Assembly: GCF_039522005.1 (NCBI RefSeq)
Contig: NZ_BAAADA010000042.1
Span: 13,516 to 77,515, forward strand
Source of the DNA: Alkalibacterium indicireducens
Lineage (GTDB): Bacteria; Bacillota; Bacilli; Lactobacillales; Carnobacteriaceae_A
Direction: 5' to 3'
DNA: 64,000 bases
Position numbers and translations under genes: made by a program. Below are positions 1 through 8,278 of the stretch, in pieces; position 1 is the stretch's first letter, and each line of letters begins with the position of its first letter. The notes below the pieces were generated by a model that worked only from the letters and a program-made list of their open reading frames with translations, did not search any database and was not told the origin of the DNA.

Positions 1-1
1 T

Positions 2-1021
2 TTAGGTTTTGAAGAAGGCGCCTCACTTGCAGGTATTTCCGTGGTTGCTTCCATGCAGCCGTCAGTAAAAAAATCGTATCAGACTCTAGTGGATCGTCTG
101 GTCGCCAATACAATCGGTGGTTTCGTTGCCGTTCTCATGACCAGTGCTTTTGGAACATCCATCGTCATTATCAGCTTTGCAACAGCTATACTTATTGCCA
201 TCCTTCATCAAATGAAGCTGAACAATGTGATTGGTCTGTCTACCATGACCCTGATCATCATTATGCTGTCGACTGATGGAGATATCTATACGAATGCGAC
301 GATTCGTGTACTTGCTACCTTTATCGGTGTCGGGATTGCATTTATAATCAATCGTTTTATCCTTCCGCCAAATTATGAAAAAAAATTGTTCCAACTGACT
401 AATCAGGTGACTGATGATCTTACTCGTTTCATACGAGTAAGCCTCAGGAAAAATGTTCAGTATTCTCTTATGAGATCTGATCTTAATTCGATTGACGAGT
501 CCATCAGTGACATGAAAAAATATCTGACCTTCCTACAGGACACAGAATGGAGCCGTTGGAGAAAGCACGGTGATACGTCACTGACCCGCCTTCTCGTTGT
601 TTACCGTCAGTTTATTCGGACGACAGAAGCAGCGTATAACCTGGTCAAGACTCTGCATCAGTCAGAGAATGTCTACAATCATTTCCCAGAAGAGCTTCGT
701 GTCCTCTTGAGAGAGCGTCTTGAAACACTGATGTCTGCTCATGAACAGATCATCCTGAAATGGAACGGCCGAGTTTTACCTCAGGAAGTCAATTTCATCG
801 CATACAAGTCAGATCTACGGATCACCTTTATGCAGTCGTTCTTTAACGAAGCAAGCCTTGAGTCATATCTTAAAAATGATTATGGACAGAGTAATACGGT
901 CATTCATCTGATGTCAGTTGTTCTGATTTATGAAGAAAACCTCCAGCATCTTAATAAGCTGGTAAGCAGATACAAGTCTAGTCATAGAAACAATGTGTCA
1001 ACCGTTGATTCGTTGCATTAA
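2..1021 (+). CDS. Aromatic acid exporter (ArAE/FUSC-like) family membrane protein, 5' end missing
   Basis: The reading frame is open to the left edge, so the N-terminus lies outside the window; the GTG at 41 is internal. The visible part starts with the end of a membrane domain: hydrophobic segments at about residues 25-50, 60-75 and 85-110 of the visible protein, with small loops. After the motif NRFILPP a soluble, charged, helical C-terminal half of about 210 residues follows. This layout matches the ArAE_1 (DUF939) family with its ArAE_1_C domain, proposed from family knowledge to export aromatic acids or similar anions; the substrate here is unknown. It is convergent with the next gene and separated from it by a hairpin. 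Confidence 0.75.
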   Translation, partial: LGFEEGASLAGISVVASMQPSVKKSYQTLVDRLVANTIGGFVAVLMTSAFGTSIVIISFATAILIAILHQMKLNNVIGLSTMTLIIIMLSTDGDIYTNATIRVLATFIGVGIAFIINRFILPPNYEKKLFQLTNQVTDDLTRFIRVSLRKNVQYSLMRSDLNSIDESISDMKKYLTFLQDTEWSRWRKHGDTSLTRLLVVYRQFIRTTEAAYNLVKTLHQSENVYNHFPEELRVLLRERLETLMSAHEQIILKWNGRVLPQEVNFIAYKSDLRITFMQSFFNEASLESYLKNDYGQSNTVIHLMSVVLIYEENLQHLNKLVSRYKSSHRNNVSTVDSLH

Positions 1022-1106
1022 ATAAGCAATAAGACCCATGAGATGCAGAAATGATGCCGTTTACTCTGGACTAGCTCTGCACCTCATGGGCTTTTCGTTG
1101 CTTATT
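1021..1106. terminator. Bidirectional hairpin between convergent genes
   Basis: Two nested inverted repeats are visible: outer AATAAGCAA (1021-1029) with TTGCTTATT (1098-1106), and inner CCCATGAGATGCAG (1035-1048) with CTGCACCTCATGGG (1077-1090), one mismatch. CTTTT follows the inner stem. It lies between the convergent ArAE and SGNH-like genes and probably ends both transcripts. Confidence 0.7.
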
Positions 1107-1130
1107 GAATTTATCTCAAAGTTATTCCCC

Positions 1131-1970
1131 TTAAGGCTGACTGACAGGTTCATTTAACTGATCAGTCACTATATCAGCAGCGAGCTGCTCACCATCAGCA
1201 GTCAGTGAAAAATTGTTAGGATTATAGTAAGACTCAAGACCATTTTCCTGAGCTCTCTCTGTGAACTCCGAATGCAGTGAAATGACTGGGAGATTTCTGA
1301 CTTGAGCCAGTTCTCTCATCCGGTTCAGGTAGCTCCGGTAGTCCAGTGAGCGTGAATTGAGCTGATCAATTTCCTGTACGACAGGATAAGGTTCCAGCAG
1401 GATCAGTTCAGATTCTTCAAGAGCAGAAAAACTGTTCAAGATGCTGGTCATATACTGTTCTGTTTCAGCAAGGCCAATATCTCTAATTTTGTCAGGAAGA
1501 GCCGGAAGTCCGAATAGAATAATGTCAGGATTCTCTTGAACAAGAGGCTGTGCGGTCTGTCTGATATACAGTTCGTAGGAATCAAGACCAGCTTCTGTAT
1601 AATCGAGAATATCAGCCCCATTTGTTGCTGCTGATTCAATGGCTTCTGTGACTGTACGCATCCATTCTGCATTTAAGTCAATGTCTCCAAAAAATGCCAC
1701 GGAAACCTCGTCATTAATTAATGACAGGTAATCGATCCGATCGACATGCGACAATGTGTCCAGTCGCCCTTCGTAATCTTCTAAGTTGGCAGAAGGCTCG
1801 ACTGGTTCTTCTGCCGGCTCATCTTCTCCATCTACAGGTTCCTCCTGAATTGATTCCCCTTGCTCTTCGGTCATTTCTTCTCTCTGATTGGCTGCGTAGC
1901 GCTGCCCGAAGAAAATAGTCAGAACACAAGCGACCAGAAGAATCGGAATACTAATTATACTCTTTTTCAT
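1131..1970 (-). CDS. SGNH/GDSL-hydrolase-like secreted or membrane-anchored protein with degraded catalytic motifs
   Basis: 279 residues. An N-terminal hydrophobic segment (about residues 4-22) after a Lys pair should anchor or export it. Residues about 28-70 are a Glu/Pro-rich linker. The remaining about 200 residues have the strand-helix pattern of SGNH hydrolases (block near DEVSVAFFGD, then PDIILFG, a helix with YRSYLNRMRELA, then LTADGEQLAADIV). The usual GDS serine is GDI here, and the usual DxxH block reads NNFSLTADG, so the standard Ser-His pair is not visible. A carbohydrate or lipid esterase origin is inferred by fold resemblance only; catalytic activity is doubtful. A plausible start ATG at 1970 is preceded by AAAGGACA. 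Confidence 0.6.
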   Translation of the reverse strand: MKKSIISIPILLVACVLTIFFGQRYAANQREEMTEEQGESIQEEPVDGEDEPAEEPVEPSANLEDYEGRLDTLSHVDRIDYLSLINDEVSVAFFGDIDLNAEWMRTVTEAIESAATNGADILDYTEAGLDSYELYIRQTAQPLVQENPDIILFGLPALPDKIRDIGLAETEQYMTSILNSFSALEESELILLEPYPVVQEIDQLNSRSLDYRSYLNRMRELAQVRNLPVISLHSEFTERAQENGLESYYNPNNFSLTADGEQLAADIVTDQLNEPVSQP

Positions 1971-2074
1971 ATTCAGTTGTCCTTTCTTATGTAAGATAAC
2001 TATACTTATATGAGCTTAAACATAAGGAAACAGTAGAAGGCTTAATTGCCTTTCTACTGTACTGTTCCTCACAA

Positions 2075-2611
2075 TCATTTCTTGCCGGTCAGCTGCTTGT
2101 ACCGGTCATACCACAAGTCGACATAGCCTTCTGAAAAAGGACCTTTTCCCTCATTGATCCATTCAACAAGTATTTTGATGTGCTCCTTTAAAATCAGATC
2201 GATTTCATCAGGATAGTCCCATTTTTTGCTATGCTCTTCGTATTCATCTACATCCAGCAGACGTTTTTCACCATCTGGAAAAACTTTGACATCAAGGTCA
2301 TAGTCGATATATTTAGCTCCTTCTTCATCGATCAGAAAAGGCGAAGCCATGTTACAATAATAGGATGTCCCTTTTTGTCTAATCATCGTGACGATGTTGA
2401 ACCAGTAGTGTTTATGGAAGTATACAAGAGCGGGTTCTCTCGTTTTCCATCGTCGGCCGTCTGATTCAATGACTAAAGTGTGATCGTTGCAACCTATCAG
2501 AGCATTCTCTGTGGTTTTGAGAACCATCGTATCACGCCAGGTACGGTGCAGGCTGCCATCGTGCTTATAGCTTTTGATTGTGATGAACTCCCCTTCTTTC
2601 GGAAATTTCAT
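2075..2611 (-). CDS. Nucleoside tri-/diphosphate phosphatase, DUF402 (UPF0374) family
   Basis: 178 residues, the usual length for the UPF0374/DUF402 group. Members studied in Staphylococcus (Ntdp) hydrolyse nucleoside tri- and diphosphates with divalent metal. The start MKFPKEGEFITIKSYKHDG and the acidic stretch YIDYDLDVKVFPDG followed by LLDVDEYEEH (about residues 100-125), where the metal-binding acidic residues of the family sit, are well kept. It is cytosolic with no membrane segment. It stands alone: about 100 bases separate it from the SGNH-like gene and about 120 from mutY. A Shine-Dalgarno-like sequence is weak upstream of the ATG at 2611. Confidence 0.85.
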   Translation of the reverse strand: MKFPKEGEFITIKSYKHDGSLHRTWRDTMVLKTTENALIGCNDHTLVIESDGRRWKTREPALVYFHKHYWFNIVTMIRQKGTSYYCNMASPFLIDEEGAKYIDYDLDVKVFPDGEKRLLDVDEYEEHSKKWDYPDEIDLILKEHIKILVEWINEGKGPFSEGYVDLWYDRYKQLTGKK

Positions 2612-2732
2612 CTATGTTCCAACTCTCTAATCATTTTAGAAAAAGTATAGCCTGTTTCCCAAATCTCAAGAGTAATTATATCATAAATTACTCTTGAGGG
2701 AAGAATGTTTAAGCAAATCGGGGAGGTAATCT

Positions 2733-3863
2733 CTAAAATAAGGTAATGGTATTGACCATTTCCCATACTTTCTGAGTCGGAACTGGAAAAGCAGTATCAG
2801 GAAAATCATCCGGATGAATTGCATGAAGCGAGTGACCAGTTTCAGTTTCGCCAATGACTACTGCCTCATAAATAGACATATGCCACTTTAAATGAGAAAA
2901 AATGTGTGTATACGTCCCTTTTAAATTATTATCACATGCAATAATCAGACCATACTCATTCTTGATGTAGTCAACCAGAAGCTCAGCCTGTGTATCTGTC
3001 AATGAATCGGCTGAACCACCGAAGGATTTCCATCCATCTTCATTTATTACCTCTGTGGGGATCATGAGGAAAGTCCACATGCCAGAAAGAACGCCTTCTG
3101 ATGCTCTTTTCTGAAAAAGGTATTCACCCTCATCAGTGGGTACAGCAAGAACGACATAGTTTTCTTCTCTGACTTTTTTCTTCCCTTGTTTTATCGGGTA
3201 TCTTGCCCATGTTTCATTTAAATATGATGCATTAAAGTCCTTGACCGGGCTCGTTTCAGGTTTGTAATTCTTAGGTGTACAAATGGTGGCTCCAAGATCC
3301 ATCAAGGCTTGATTAAAATCTCCTGGGCGTTCCCGATCAATGAGCAGGTGTATCATTTCTTCAAAGACCTTGCGGCTGGATGCTTTGCCGATATCGAGCT
3401 CGATTTCAAACAGGCGGCTCAGTACCCGCATGACGTTGCCATCCACGGCTGGGTGAGGCCGGTTGAAAGCTATGCTGCTTACCGCTCCTGCTGTATAAGG
3501 GCCGATTCCTTTCAGACTTTTAATGGCATCGTAGTCCTCTGGAAAAATTCCGTTATGGTCGGCCATGATCTGACCCGCTGCCACCTTCATATTTCTCACT
3601 CTGGAGTAATAGCCCAGTCCTTCCCATAATTTAAGAAGTGTATCCTCTGAAGCTGCTGCCAGATCACTGATTTCCGGCAGAGTGTCTATAAACCGCTCGT
3701 AGTAAGGAATCACTGTGTCTACCTGGGTCTGCTGCAGCATGATTTCTGAAATCCAGATGTAATAAGGGTTTGAGGTCCTTCTCCAGGGCAGATCACGCTT
3801 GTTTGCATCATACCAGTCAAGGAGGGTTTTCTGGAACGCCTCTATCTTATCATCGCTCCACAT
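2733..3863 (-). CDS. mutY: A/G-specific adenine DNA glycosylase, clusterless type
   Basis: Removes adenine mispaired with 8-oxoguanine (base-excision repair). I chose ATG 3863 (376 residues): AAAAGG lies 7-8 bases upstream and the protein then begins just before the conserved DLPWR, whereas the longer frame from GTG 3914 adds 17 unmatched residues. Visible: catalytic Glu about 40 (SEIMLQQTQ), helix-hairpin-helix LKGIGPYTAGA (about 117-127), catalytic Asp 141 (AVDGNV), and a C-terminal NUDIX-like 8-oxoG recognition domain with the FSH motif (THIFSHLKWH). The C-x6-C-x2-C-x5-C cluster loop keeps only Cys195; the other three positions are Pro202, Ser205 and Asn211, so no [4Fe-4S] cluster can form. 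Lies directly after recX. Confidence 0.93.
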   Translation of the reverse strand: MWSDDKIEAFQKTLLDWYDANKRDLPWRRTSNPYYIWISEIMLQQTQVDTVIPYYERFIDTLPEISDLAAASEDTLLKLWEGLGYYSRVRNMKVAAGQIMADHNGIFPEDYDAIKSLKGIGPYTAGAVSSIAFNRPHPAVDGNVMRVLSRLFEIELDIGKASSRKVFEEMIHLLIDRERPGDFNQALMDLGATICTPKNYKPETSPVKDFNASYLNETWARYPIKQGKKKVREENYVVLAVPTDEGEYLFQKRASEGVLSGMWTFLMIPTEVINEDGWKSFGGSADSLTDTQAELLVDYIKNEYGLIIACDNNLKGTYTHIFSHLKWHMSIYEAVVIGETETGHSLHAIHPDDFPDTAFPVPTQKVWEMVNTITLF

Positions 3864-3910
3864 AATAATGCCTTTTTCTTTCAGTAAGTCTTTATTCTTC
3901 ATACAATTAG

Positions 3911-4873
3911 TCACTCATCTTCCTTTTTTTCATTGATAAACTGATCGATCAGTTCAGATGGATAGCCTTTCGAATACAAGAAAGCTTTGGTCCGACTGAA
4001 AAGATCATATCCTTTATATTTCCTGGCATAACGGGTCCAGGCTTTTTCTCCTTGTTTCTTGAGCGCTTCATATTCCTCATCATCCGACTGGTCTACATCC
4101 AGATCATCCATGACCTGCTGGATCACATCTGAATCGAATCCGCTGGTCATCAGCTGCTGACGTACTTTCTGATTCATTTCTCTACTTGATTTGTTGCGCT
4201 GGCGTTTAAGTACTTTTTCTGCAAGCTTTTCCGCATTTTCGACTTGTAGTTCAGGAGAGTATTCATCCAGTCCGGTCAGAATGTCTGACTTGCTCAGCCC
4301 CTTTTCACCCATAGCGCGCTCGATTTTTCGGGGACCTTCCAGTTTCAGCAGACTATTTGTGCGGACGAAACTCTTGGCATATTCTTCGTCATTGATCAGT
4401 CGATGAGTTTTCAGTTTTTCAATAATCGGCTCGATTGTCTGGTATTCCTTGTCAATTAAATAATCGACGATTTCTTTTTCTGACCTCATTTTATAATTCA
4501 GATAATGAAGGGCAGCCTGATAGCCTTTACTCATTTCTCCCTTTTCCCTGAGGGTATCGATTTCTTCTTCAGTCAGCTCTTTGCCTTTGATCAGTCTATG
4601 TTGAACAAGAAGATTGTCATCAACTGGGAAGGCATATTCATCATTGATGTAAATGTTGAATCGGTTCTTGGCTTTTTGAGCCTGAACTTTCGTGATAATA
4701 TAAGTGTCCGGTTCTGATGGTTTATTATTCTGACTTTTCTCTTTCCCTGATTTAATCTTTTTGCCAGCAGCAGACTTTTTCTTCTGTTTCGGATCAGCAT
4801 CACTATTTTTAGGGCTTGATGGTCCCAGTTCGATCAGTTTTACTGCTTTTTTTATTTCATCTTCACGAGTCAC
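3911..4873 (-). CDS. recX: Regulatory protein RecX with Lys-rich N-terminal extension
   Basis: RecX modulates RecA filaments. The start is GTG 4873: AAGGAGGGG sits 6 bases upstream, and the longer frame to 4915 would run into a likely promoter at 4906-4934. This gives 320 residues, clearly longer than most Firmicutes RecX proteins (about 260-270). Residues about 17-56 are a disordered linker rich in Lys, Ser and Asn; the region from TYIITKVQAQKAKNRFNIYI onward has the usual RecX start and the three-helix repeats (ALHYLNYKMRSEKEIVDYL, RLINDEEYAKSFV, and others). The stop overlaps by four bases the possible GTG start of mutY, so both are probably cotranscribed. Confidence 0.88.
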   Translation of the reverse strand: MTREDEIKKAVKLIELGPSSPKNSDADPKQKKKSAAGKKIKSGKEKSQNNKPSEPDTYIITKVQAQKAKNRFNIYINDEYAFPVDDNLLVQHRLIKGKELTEEEIDTLREKGEMSKGYQAALHYLNYKMRSEKEIVDYLIDKEYQTIEPIIEKLKTHRLINDEEYAKSFVRTNSLLKLEGPRKIERAMGEKGLSKSDILTGLDEYSPELQVENAEKLAEKVLKRQRNKSSREMNQKVRQQLMTSGFDSDVIQQVMDDLDVDQSDDEEYEALKKQGEKAWTRYARKYKGYDLFSRTKAFLYSKGYPSELIDQFINEKKEDE

Positions 4874-4905
4874 TATGTCCCCTCCTTGATGTAGTATCTT
4901 CATCC

Positions 4906-4934
4906 AGTATAGCATGTTTGCCCGAAGTTTTTAA
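4906..4934 (-). promoter_or_regulatory. Candidate promoter of recX-mutY
   Basis: On the minus strand TTAAAA (4929-4934) is followed after 17 bases by TATACT (4906-4911), about 30 bases before the recX GTG. The -10 is good and the -35 is weak. Confidence 0.45.
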
Positions 4935-5005
4935 TGGTGCTCAGCTCGTAGTCAGGATTTGTAAATTTCAGTTCGTCCTCTTTGCCAGCCAGTCCTGAAT
5001 TCTGC

Positions 5006-5045
5006 AAAAAAAGCTAGAACACTCTCAACTGGAGTATCCTAGCTT
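5006..5045 (-). terminator. Rho-independent terminator after the stress gene cluster
   Basis: Minus-strand stem AAGCTAG...CTAGCTT (5039-5045 with 5011-5017), extended inward by ACTC/GAGT pairs, followed by seven Ts (5006-5012). It separates the 83-residue gene from recX. Confidence 0.85.
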
Positions 5046-5052
5046 AAGGCTA

Positions 5053-5304
5053 TTAAACAGTATCGTCTTCACTTTCAGTATCTGGATTAGGGTTTAAATC
5101 CAGCTCCACTTCGTTTCCGGGAGACTCTCCTTTGGCTTTTCTGTCCACTTCTTCTTCTGACAGTTTGTCTCTCAAGGGACGATCTTTGATGTAGCCAAGA
5201 GGAGCTGAAGTATCAGGAGAAACGACCTGATTATATGCGGGGTCGTCTCCACCATTATTTCTTTCATTATGGTTAGTTCTTTTTAATTCATTATCTTTTG
5301 ACAT
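5053..5304 (-). CDS. Small hydrophilic acidic protein of unknown function
   Basis: 83 residues, no cysteine, no membrane segment, rich in Asn, Asp, Glu, Pro and Lys and likely disordered; the C-terminus is strongly acidic. I do not recognise a family. It starts about 20 bases after the stop of the broken dehydrogenase gene and ends at a strong terminator, so it is probably the last gene of the stress cluster headed by the YflT-type gene. The shared hydrophilic composition suggests, but does not prove, an osmotic or desiccation stress role. Confidence 0.65.
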   Translation of the reverse strand: MSKDNELKRTNHNERNNGGDDPAYNQVVSPDTSAPLGYIKDRPLRDKLSEEEVDRKAKGESPGNEVELDLNPNPDTESEDDTV

Positions 5305-5323
5305 ACTATCATCCTTTACTTTG

Positions 5324-6196
5324 TCATCCGTTCACTATCACTCCACCGTTTACATGAATCGTCTGTCCTGTAACATAGCTGGAATCATCGGAAGCCAGGT
5401 AAACATAGGCAGGAGCAAGTTCATAAGCTTCTCCGGGTCTACCAAGTGCTCCGTCCTTACCAAACTCCTCCAGAGCCTCTTCAGGGAACGTTGAAGGAAT
5501 CAGAGGGGTCCAGATCGGTCCTGGTGCAACAGAATTGACTCTGATTTTCTTATCTAGAATTTCCTGATTCTGAGCCAGAGAACGAGTAAATGCAACTCGA
5601 GCACCGTTTGTTCCAGAATAGTCCATAAGTGTCGGATTACCTTTGTATGCTGTTATCGAAGAAGTATTGATGATCGAAGCGCCTTCTGACAAATGATTCA
5701 GTGCTGCTTTTACAAAGTAGAACATACTGAATATATTTGTTCTGTAGGTCCTGTCAATCTGCTCCGCCTTGATATCGGTGATACTTGACTGGTATCTCTG
5801 TTCACCGGCATGATTGACAAGCACATCGATGTTGCCCCATTTGTCAGTTAGACTGCTGATTACCTCTTCAGCAAATGATTCGTCACCAACATCACCTTTA
5901 AACACGAGAACTTCTGCTCCGATTTCTTTCAGTCGATTTTCAGTACGGGTGGCGTCTTCATCAGATTAGTGGTAGGTGAACGCAACCTTTGCACCCTCTT
6001 TAGCGAAAAGAATAGCAGTAGCTGCTCCAATTCCAGAATCTCCACCCGTAATTAGAGTAACTTTTCCTTCAAGTTTACCTGCAGTTTTGTAGGTGTCTGA
6101 TTCTATGAGAGGTTTTCGATCCATATTCTTGGACTCATCATCCATGAAATAATCTTTTTCGGCTTCTGTGTTTTTACTTTGTCCCGTTCTCCCAAT
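5324..6196 (-). pseudogene. Short-chain dehydrogenase/reductase, interrupted by an in-frame TAA
   Basis: Reading the minus strand in one frame from about 6196 to 5324 gives a complete SDR protein of about 290 residues except for a TAA at 5966-5968. Before it: N-terminal extension of the YhdF/YhxC type with MDRKPLIESD, then the NAD(P)-binding block KVTLITGGDSGIGAATAILF, then FTYH. After it: SDEDATRTENRLKEIG, NHAG, the catalytic Ser and YSGTNGA (Tyr with a Thr-Asn-Gly-Ala instead of the usual SxK spacing), and SVAPGPIWTPLIP. The best ribosome-binding site (AAGGAG) points to ATT at 6194-6196 rather than ATG. The 193-residue piece from GTG 5905 lacks the cofactor site. Related proteins are general-stress oxidoreductases. 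A sequencing error is possible. Confidence 0.8.
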
Positions 6197-6217
6197 ATAT
6201 CTCGCTCCTTGAATGAT

Positions 6218-7108
6218 TTAATTTTCGGATTTCATCCCAGCATCTTCTGAGTCTTCCGGATAATTGGCATCTGCTTCAGGTGCATCTGATTTTTCTGAGG
6301 GATCTTTTTCCTGTTTACCTTCAGTGTTCAAAGGACTCTTAGGTTCAGGTTTGACAACCCCTTTTGCCACGTCTTTGCCGTATCCATGTACAGATTCTTC
6401 AACTTCTACTGTTTCTTCTTCTCCTGTCAGATCCGGATCTTCCTTTTTATTCTGTTTCAGATCTTCACCACTGTGCTCTTCGTCAGAAAATGATTGAGGT
6501 GTTTGAACTTCTTCTTTACGCGTATGTTCAACCTGACTCGGATCAATGGAATTTGTCATTAACTCCTCATCTGTTTCAGATGTTTCAATATCTTTAGGTT
6601 CCTTATCCTGACTTTTGTCATCTTTTATCGCTGATTCTTCTTCAGAATTGACCTCATCTAATGGTGCATCTCTTTTATCTTTATCTGTCATGTCATTTCT
6701 CTCCTCTTTTACTATATCTTCATTTACTTCTGATAACTCTATTGTTCGTGGTGCATCACTGTTGGCCAGAAGTATGATTTCCCCTTCTTGCAATGCATCC
6801 ATGTAATGTTCAGCTCGATCATGAGGAACACCGTAATCCTCAAGAATTGAGTGAGAAGCTTCACTGTCATAAGAACCAAAAGAGAAGGTTTCTTTAATCT
6901 TCTCCCAGACGTTACCATCGCTTTCTTCGACAGTGACTTGATCGACTTGAACATTCTTCAAGCTGTTAAGCCTCGCGTCGTACGAATTGTGCCTGTCCAT
7001 AACCAAAGTAAGCTCATCGGAAGAATAACCTTCCTCACTGATCAGGCGATTAACCTCTTTAATTGTGTCTTCTTCATCCGAAAATGTTCCCAAGATGTGA
7101 CGATCCAT
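6218..7108 (-). CDS. General stress protein, YflT domain with long acidic tail
   Basis: 296 residues. Residues 1 to about 115 match the heat-induced stress protein YflT domain (PF11181): it begins MDRHILGTFSDEEDTIKEVNRLISEEGYSSDELTLVMD and ends with DRAEHYMDALQEGEIILLANSD. The remaining about 180 residues are low-complexity, rich in Glu, Asp, Ser and Lys, and surely disordered. The ATG at 7108 has AAAGGGTG 6 bases upstream. It is the first gene of a likely operon with the dehydrogenase (21-base gap) and the 83-residue gene. The domain's biochemical role is not known; the tail suggests a hydration or salt-stress context. Confidence 0.8.
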   Translation of the reverse strand: MDRHILGTFSDEEDTIKEVNRLISEEGYSSDELTLVMDRHNSYDARLNSLKNVQVDQVTVEESDGNVWEKIKETFSFGSYDSEASHSILEDYGVPHDRAEHYMDALQEGEIILLANSDAPRTIELSEVNEDIVKEERNDMTDKDKRDAPLDEVNSEEESAIKDDKSQDKEPKDIETSETDEELMTNSIDPSQVEHTRKEEVQTPQSFSDEEHSGEDLKQNKKEDPDLTGEEETVEVEESVHGYGKDVAKGVVKPEPKSPLNTEGKQEKDPSEKSDAPEADANYPEDSEDAGMKSEN

Positions 7109-7466
7109 TTCATCACCCTTTCGTCATTAATTTTGTCATATTTTATTCACTTACTTACATGATTAATGTTATCATTGACTTAATAACTTGTAAAAGAATA
7201 CGCTTTTCAGTGAGTTTCTGATGAATAAAATTTAATAATGTATATTTATTATATTATGCACATTATAATAATGAGTCAGTATCATAAAACAATAATTCTA
7301 ATATAGTATTTTACTGCTAAAAAAATTAATATTTTACCCTTTTTCAAAAAAAAGTCTTAAAAAACAGCCGTTTTTTATGCAATTATTGTTTATTTTCTTC
7401 AGTGTTATGGTATATTTAACATGGGAGATGTTATCGATTATAGCAATTGGGAAAGGATTAGATCTT
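7109..7466. other. AT-rich divergent intergenic region
   Basis: 358 bases between the divergent stress cluster and the AraC-family gene. It is very AT-rich, has no convincing small gene, and holds the minus-strand promoter listed separately. A perfect TATAAT at 7264-7269 on the plus strand could be a -10 box for the regulator, but no good -35 lies 17 bases upstream. An AraC-type activator commonly binds such shared regions; that is inference. Confidence 0.5.
7166..7194 (-). promoter_or_regulatory. Candidate promoter of the stress cluster
   Basis: Minus-strand TTTACA (7189-7194), 17-base spacer, TAACAT (7166-7171), about 58 bases before the ATG of the YflT-type gene. Confidence 0.55.
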
Positions 7467-8234
7467 ATGAAGAGTCATGAGAAAAAAGAAGCCTTGAAGA
7501 AAGAACGGATTAATAAACTCAAGGAGCTCACAAGTGAATCAATGAATTACCGATATTTAATCCAGGATCAATTGTCAGATGCCATAACAGCCGGTAATAG
7601 CCAACTACTTGAAGAAACACTTGATTTGATCGATGTAGAGAAAGTACTGGAATATCTGGATCAGACCAGTGACTACGACCTCATTCATCGGTTTAAAAGT
7701 CATCTTGTCACTGTCAATACGTATGCTCGTATCGCTGCTAAAAACGGTGGGGTGTTGCCCCTTTACTTACATCTGATTTTTGAGCGGTTTTCAATGATTA
7801 TCAACGACGCTGATTCAATTGATTATCTAGTTGAACATGTTTATTTCCAGATTTTCAGAGAATACTGCCACGCAGTCATTCACTTCTCTACATCTAGTTA
7901 TTCTACGGTCCTGAAAGAGATTGTCAGTTATATTACTGAAAATTTGACAGGCGAACTGACGTTGACAAATATTGCTTCGATTTATGGGATGCATCCAGTT
8001 CATCTTGCACGTAAATTTAAGCAAGAAACGGGAAATACATTTATCGGCTATGTTAACCAGCAGCGTGTTTATCTGGCAAAATATTACTTCCATTTAGGAG
8101 AACATCAGTTAAGTGAAGTTGCAAACTTGGCTGGCTTCAACAGTCATTCCTATTTCACAAAAGTATTCAAAAAAATTACAGGTCAGACCCCTACTAAGTA
8201 TTTAAAAGAATTGCCTGACAGAGAAAAAATTTAA
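7467..8234 (+). CDS. AraC-family transcriptional regulator
   Basis: I place the start at ATG 7467 because GGAAAGGA lies about 10 bases upstream; the frame is open to ATG 7377, which has no Shine-Dalgarno sequence and would add a hydrophobic stretch of 30 residues. This gives 255 residues. The C-terminal about 100 residues (from LKEIVSYITENLTGELTLTNIASIYGMHPVHLARKFKQ) contain the two helix-turn-helix units of the AraC/XylS family, ending in the conserved AGFNSHSYFTKVFKKITGQTPTKYL. The N-terminal part is helical and resembles no sugar-binding cupin I recognise; it is closer to the helical sensing regions of YesN-type regulators without their membrane parts. Divergent from the stress cluster, which may be its target. 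Confidence 0.85.
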   Translation: MKSHEKKEALKKERINKLKELTSESMNYRYLIQDQLSDAITAGNSQLLEETLDLIDVEKVLEYLDQTSDYDLIHRFKSHLVTVNTYARIAAKNGGVLPLYLHLIFERFSMIINDADSIDYLVEHVYFQIFREYCHAVIHFSTSSYSTVLKEIVSYITENLTGELTLTNIASIYGMHPVHLARKFKQETGNTFIGYVNQQRVYLAKYYFHLGEHQLSEVANLAGFNSHSYFTKVFKKITGQTPTKYLKELPDREKI

Positions 8235-8245
8235 TATTAGATTCA

Positions 8246-8277
8246 AAAAGGCTTGGACAACTGTTCAAGCCCTTTTA
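8246..8277. terminator. Bidirectional terminator
   Basis: Stem GGCTTGGACA (8250-8259) with TGTTCAAGCC (8262-8271), flanked by AAAAA on the left and TTTT on the right. It can end both the AraC gene and the tocopherol-cyclase-like gene. Confidence 0.85.
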
Positions 8278-8278
8278 A

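Noticed and set aside
4889..5004. A coding-like minus-strand stretch of about 35 codons between the stress-cluster terminator and recX
   Set aside because: No Shine-Dalgarno sequence or good start, and the likely recX promoter lies inside it. It may be the remnant of a lost gene's end, but I cannot support a call.
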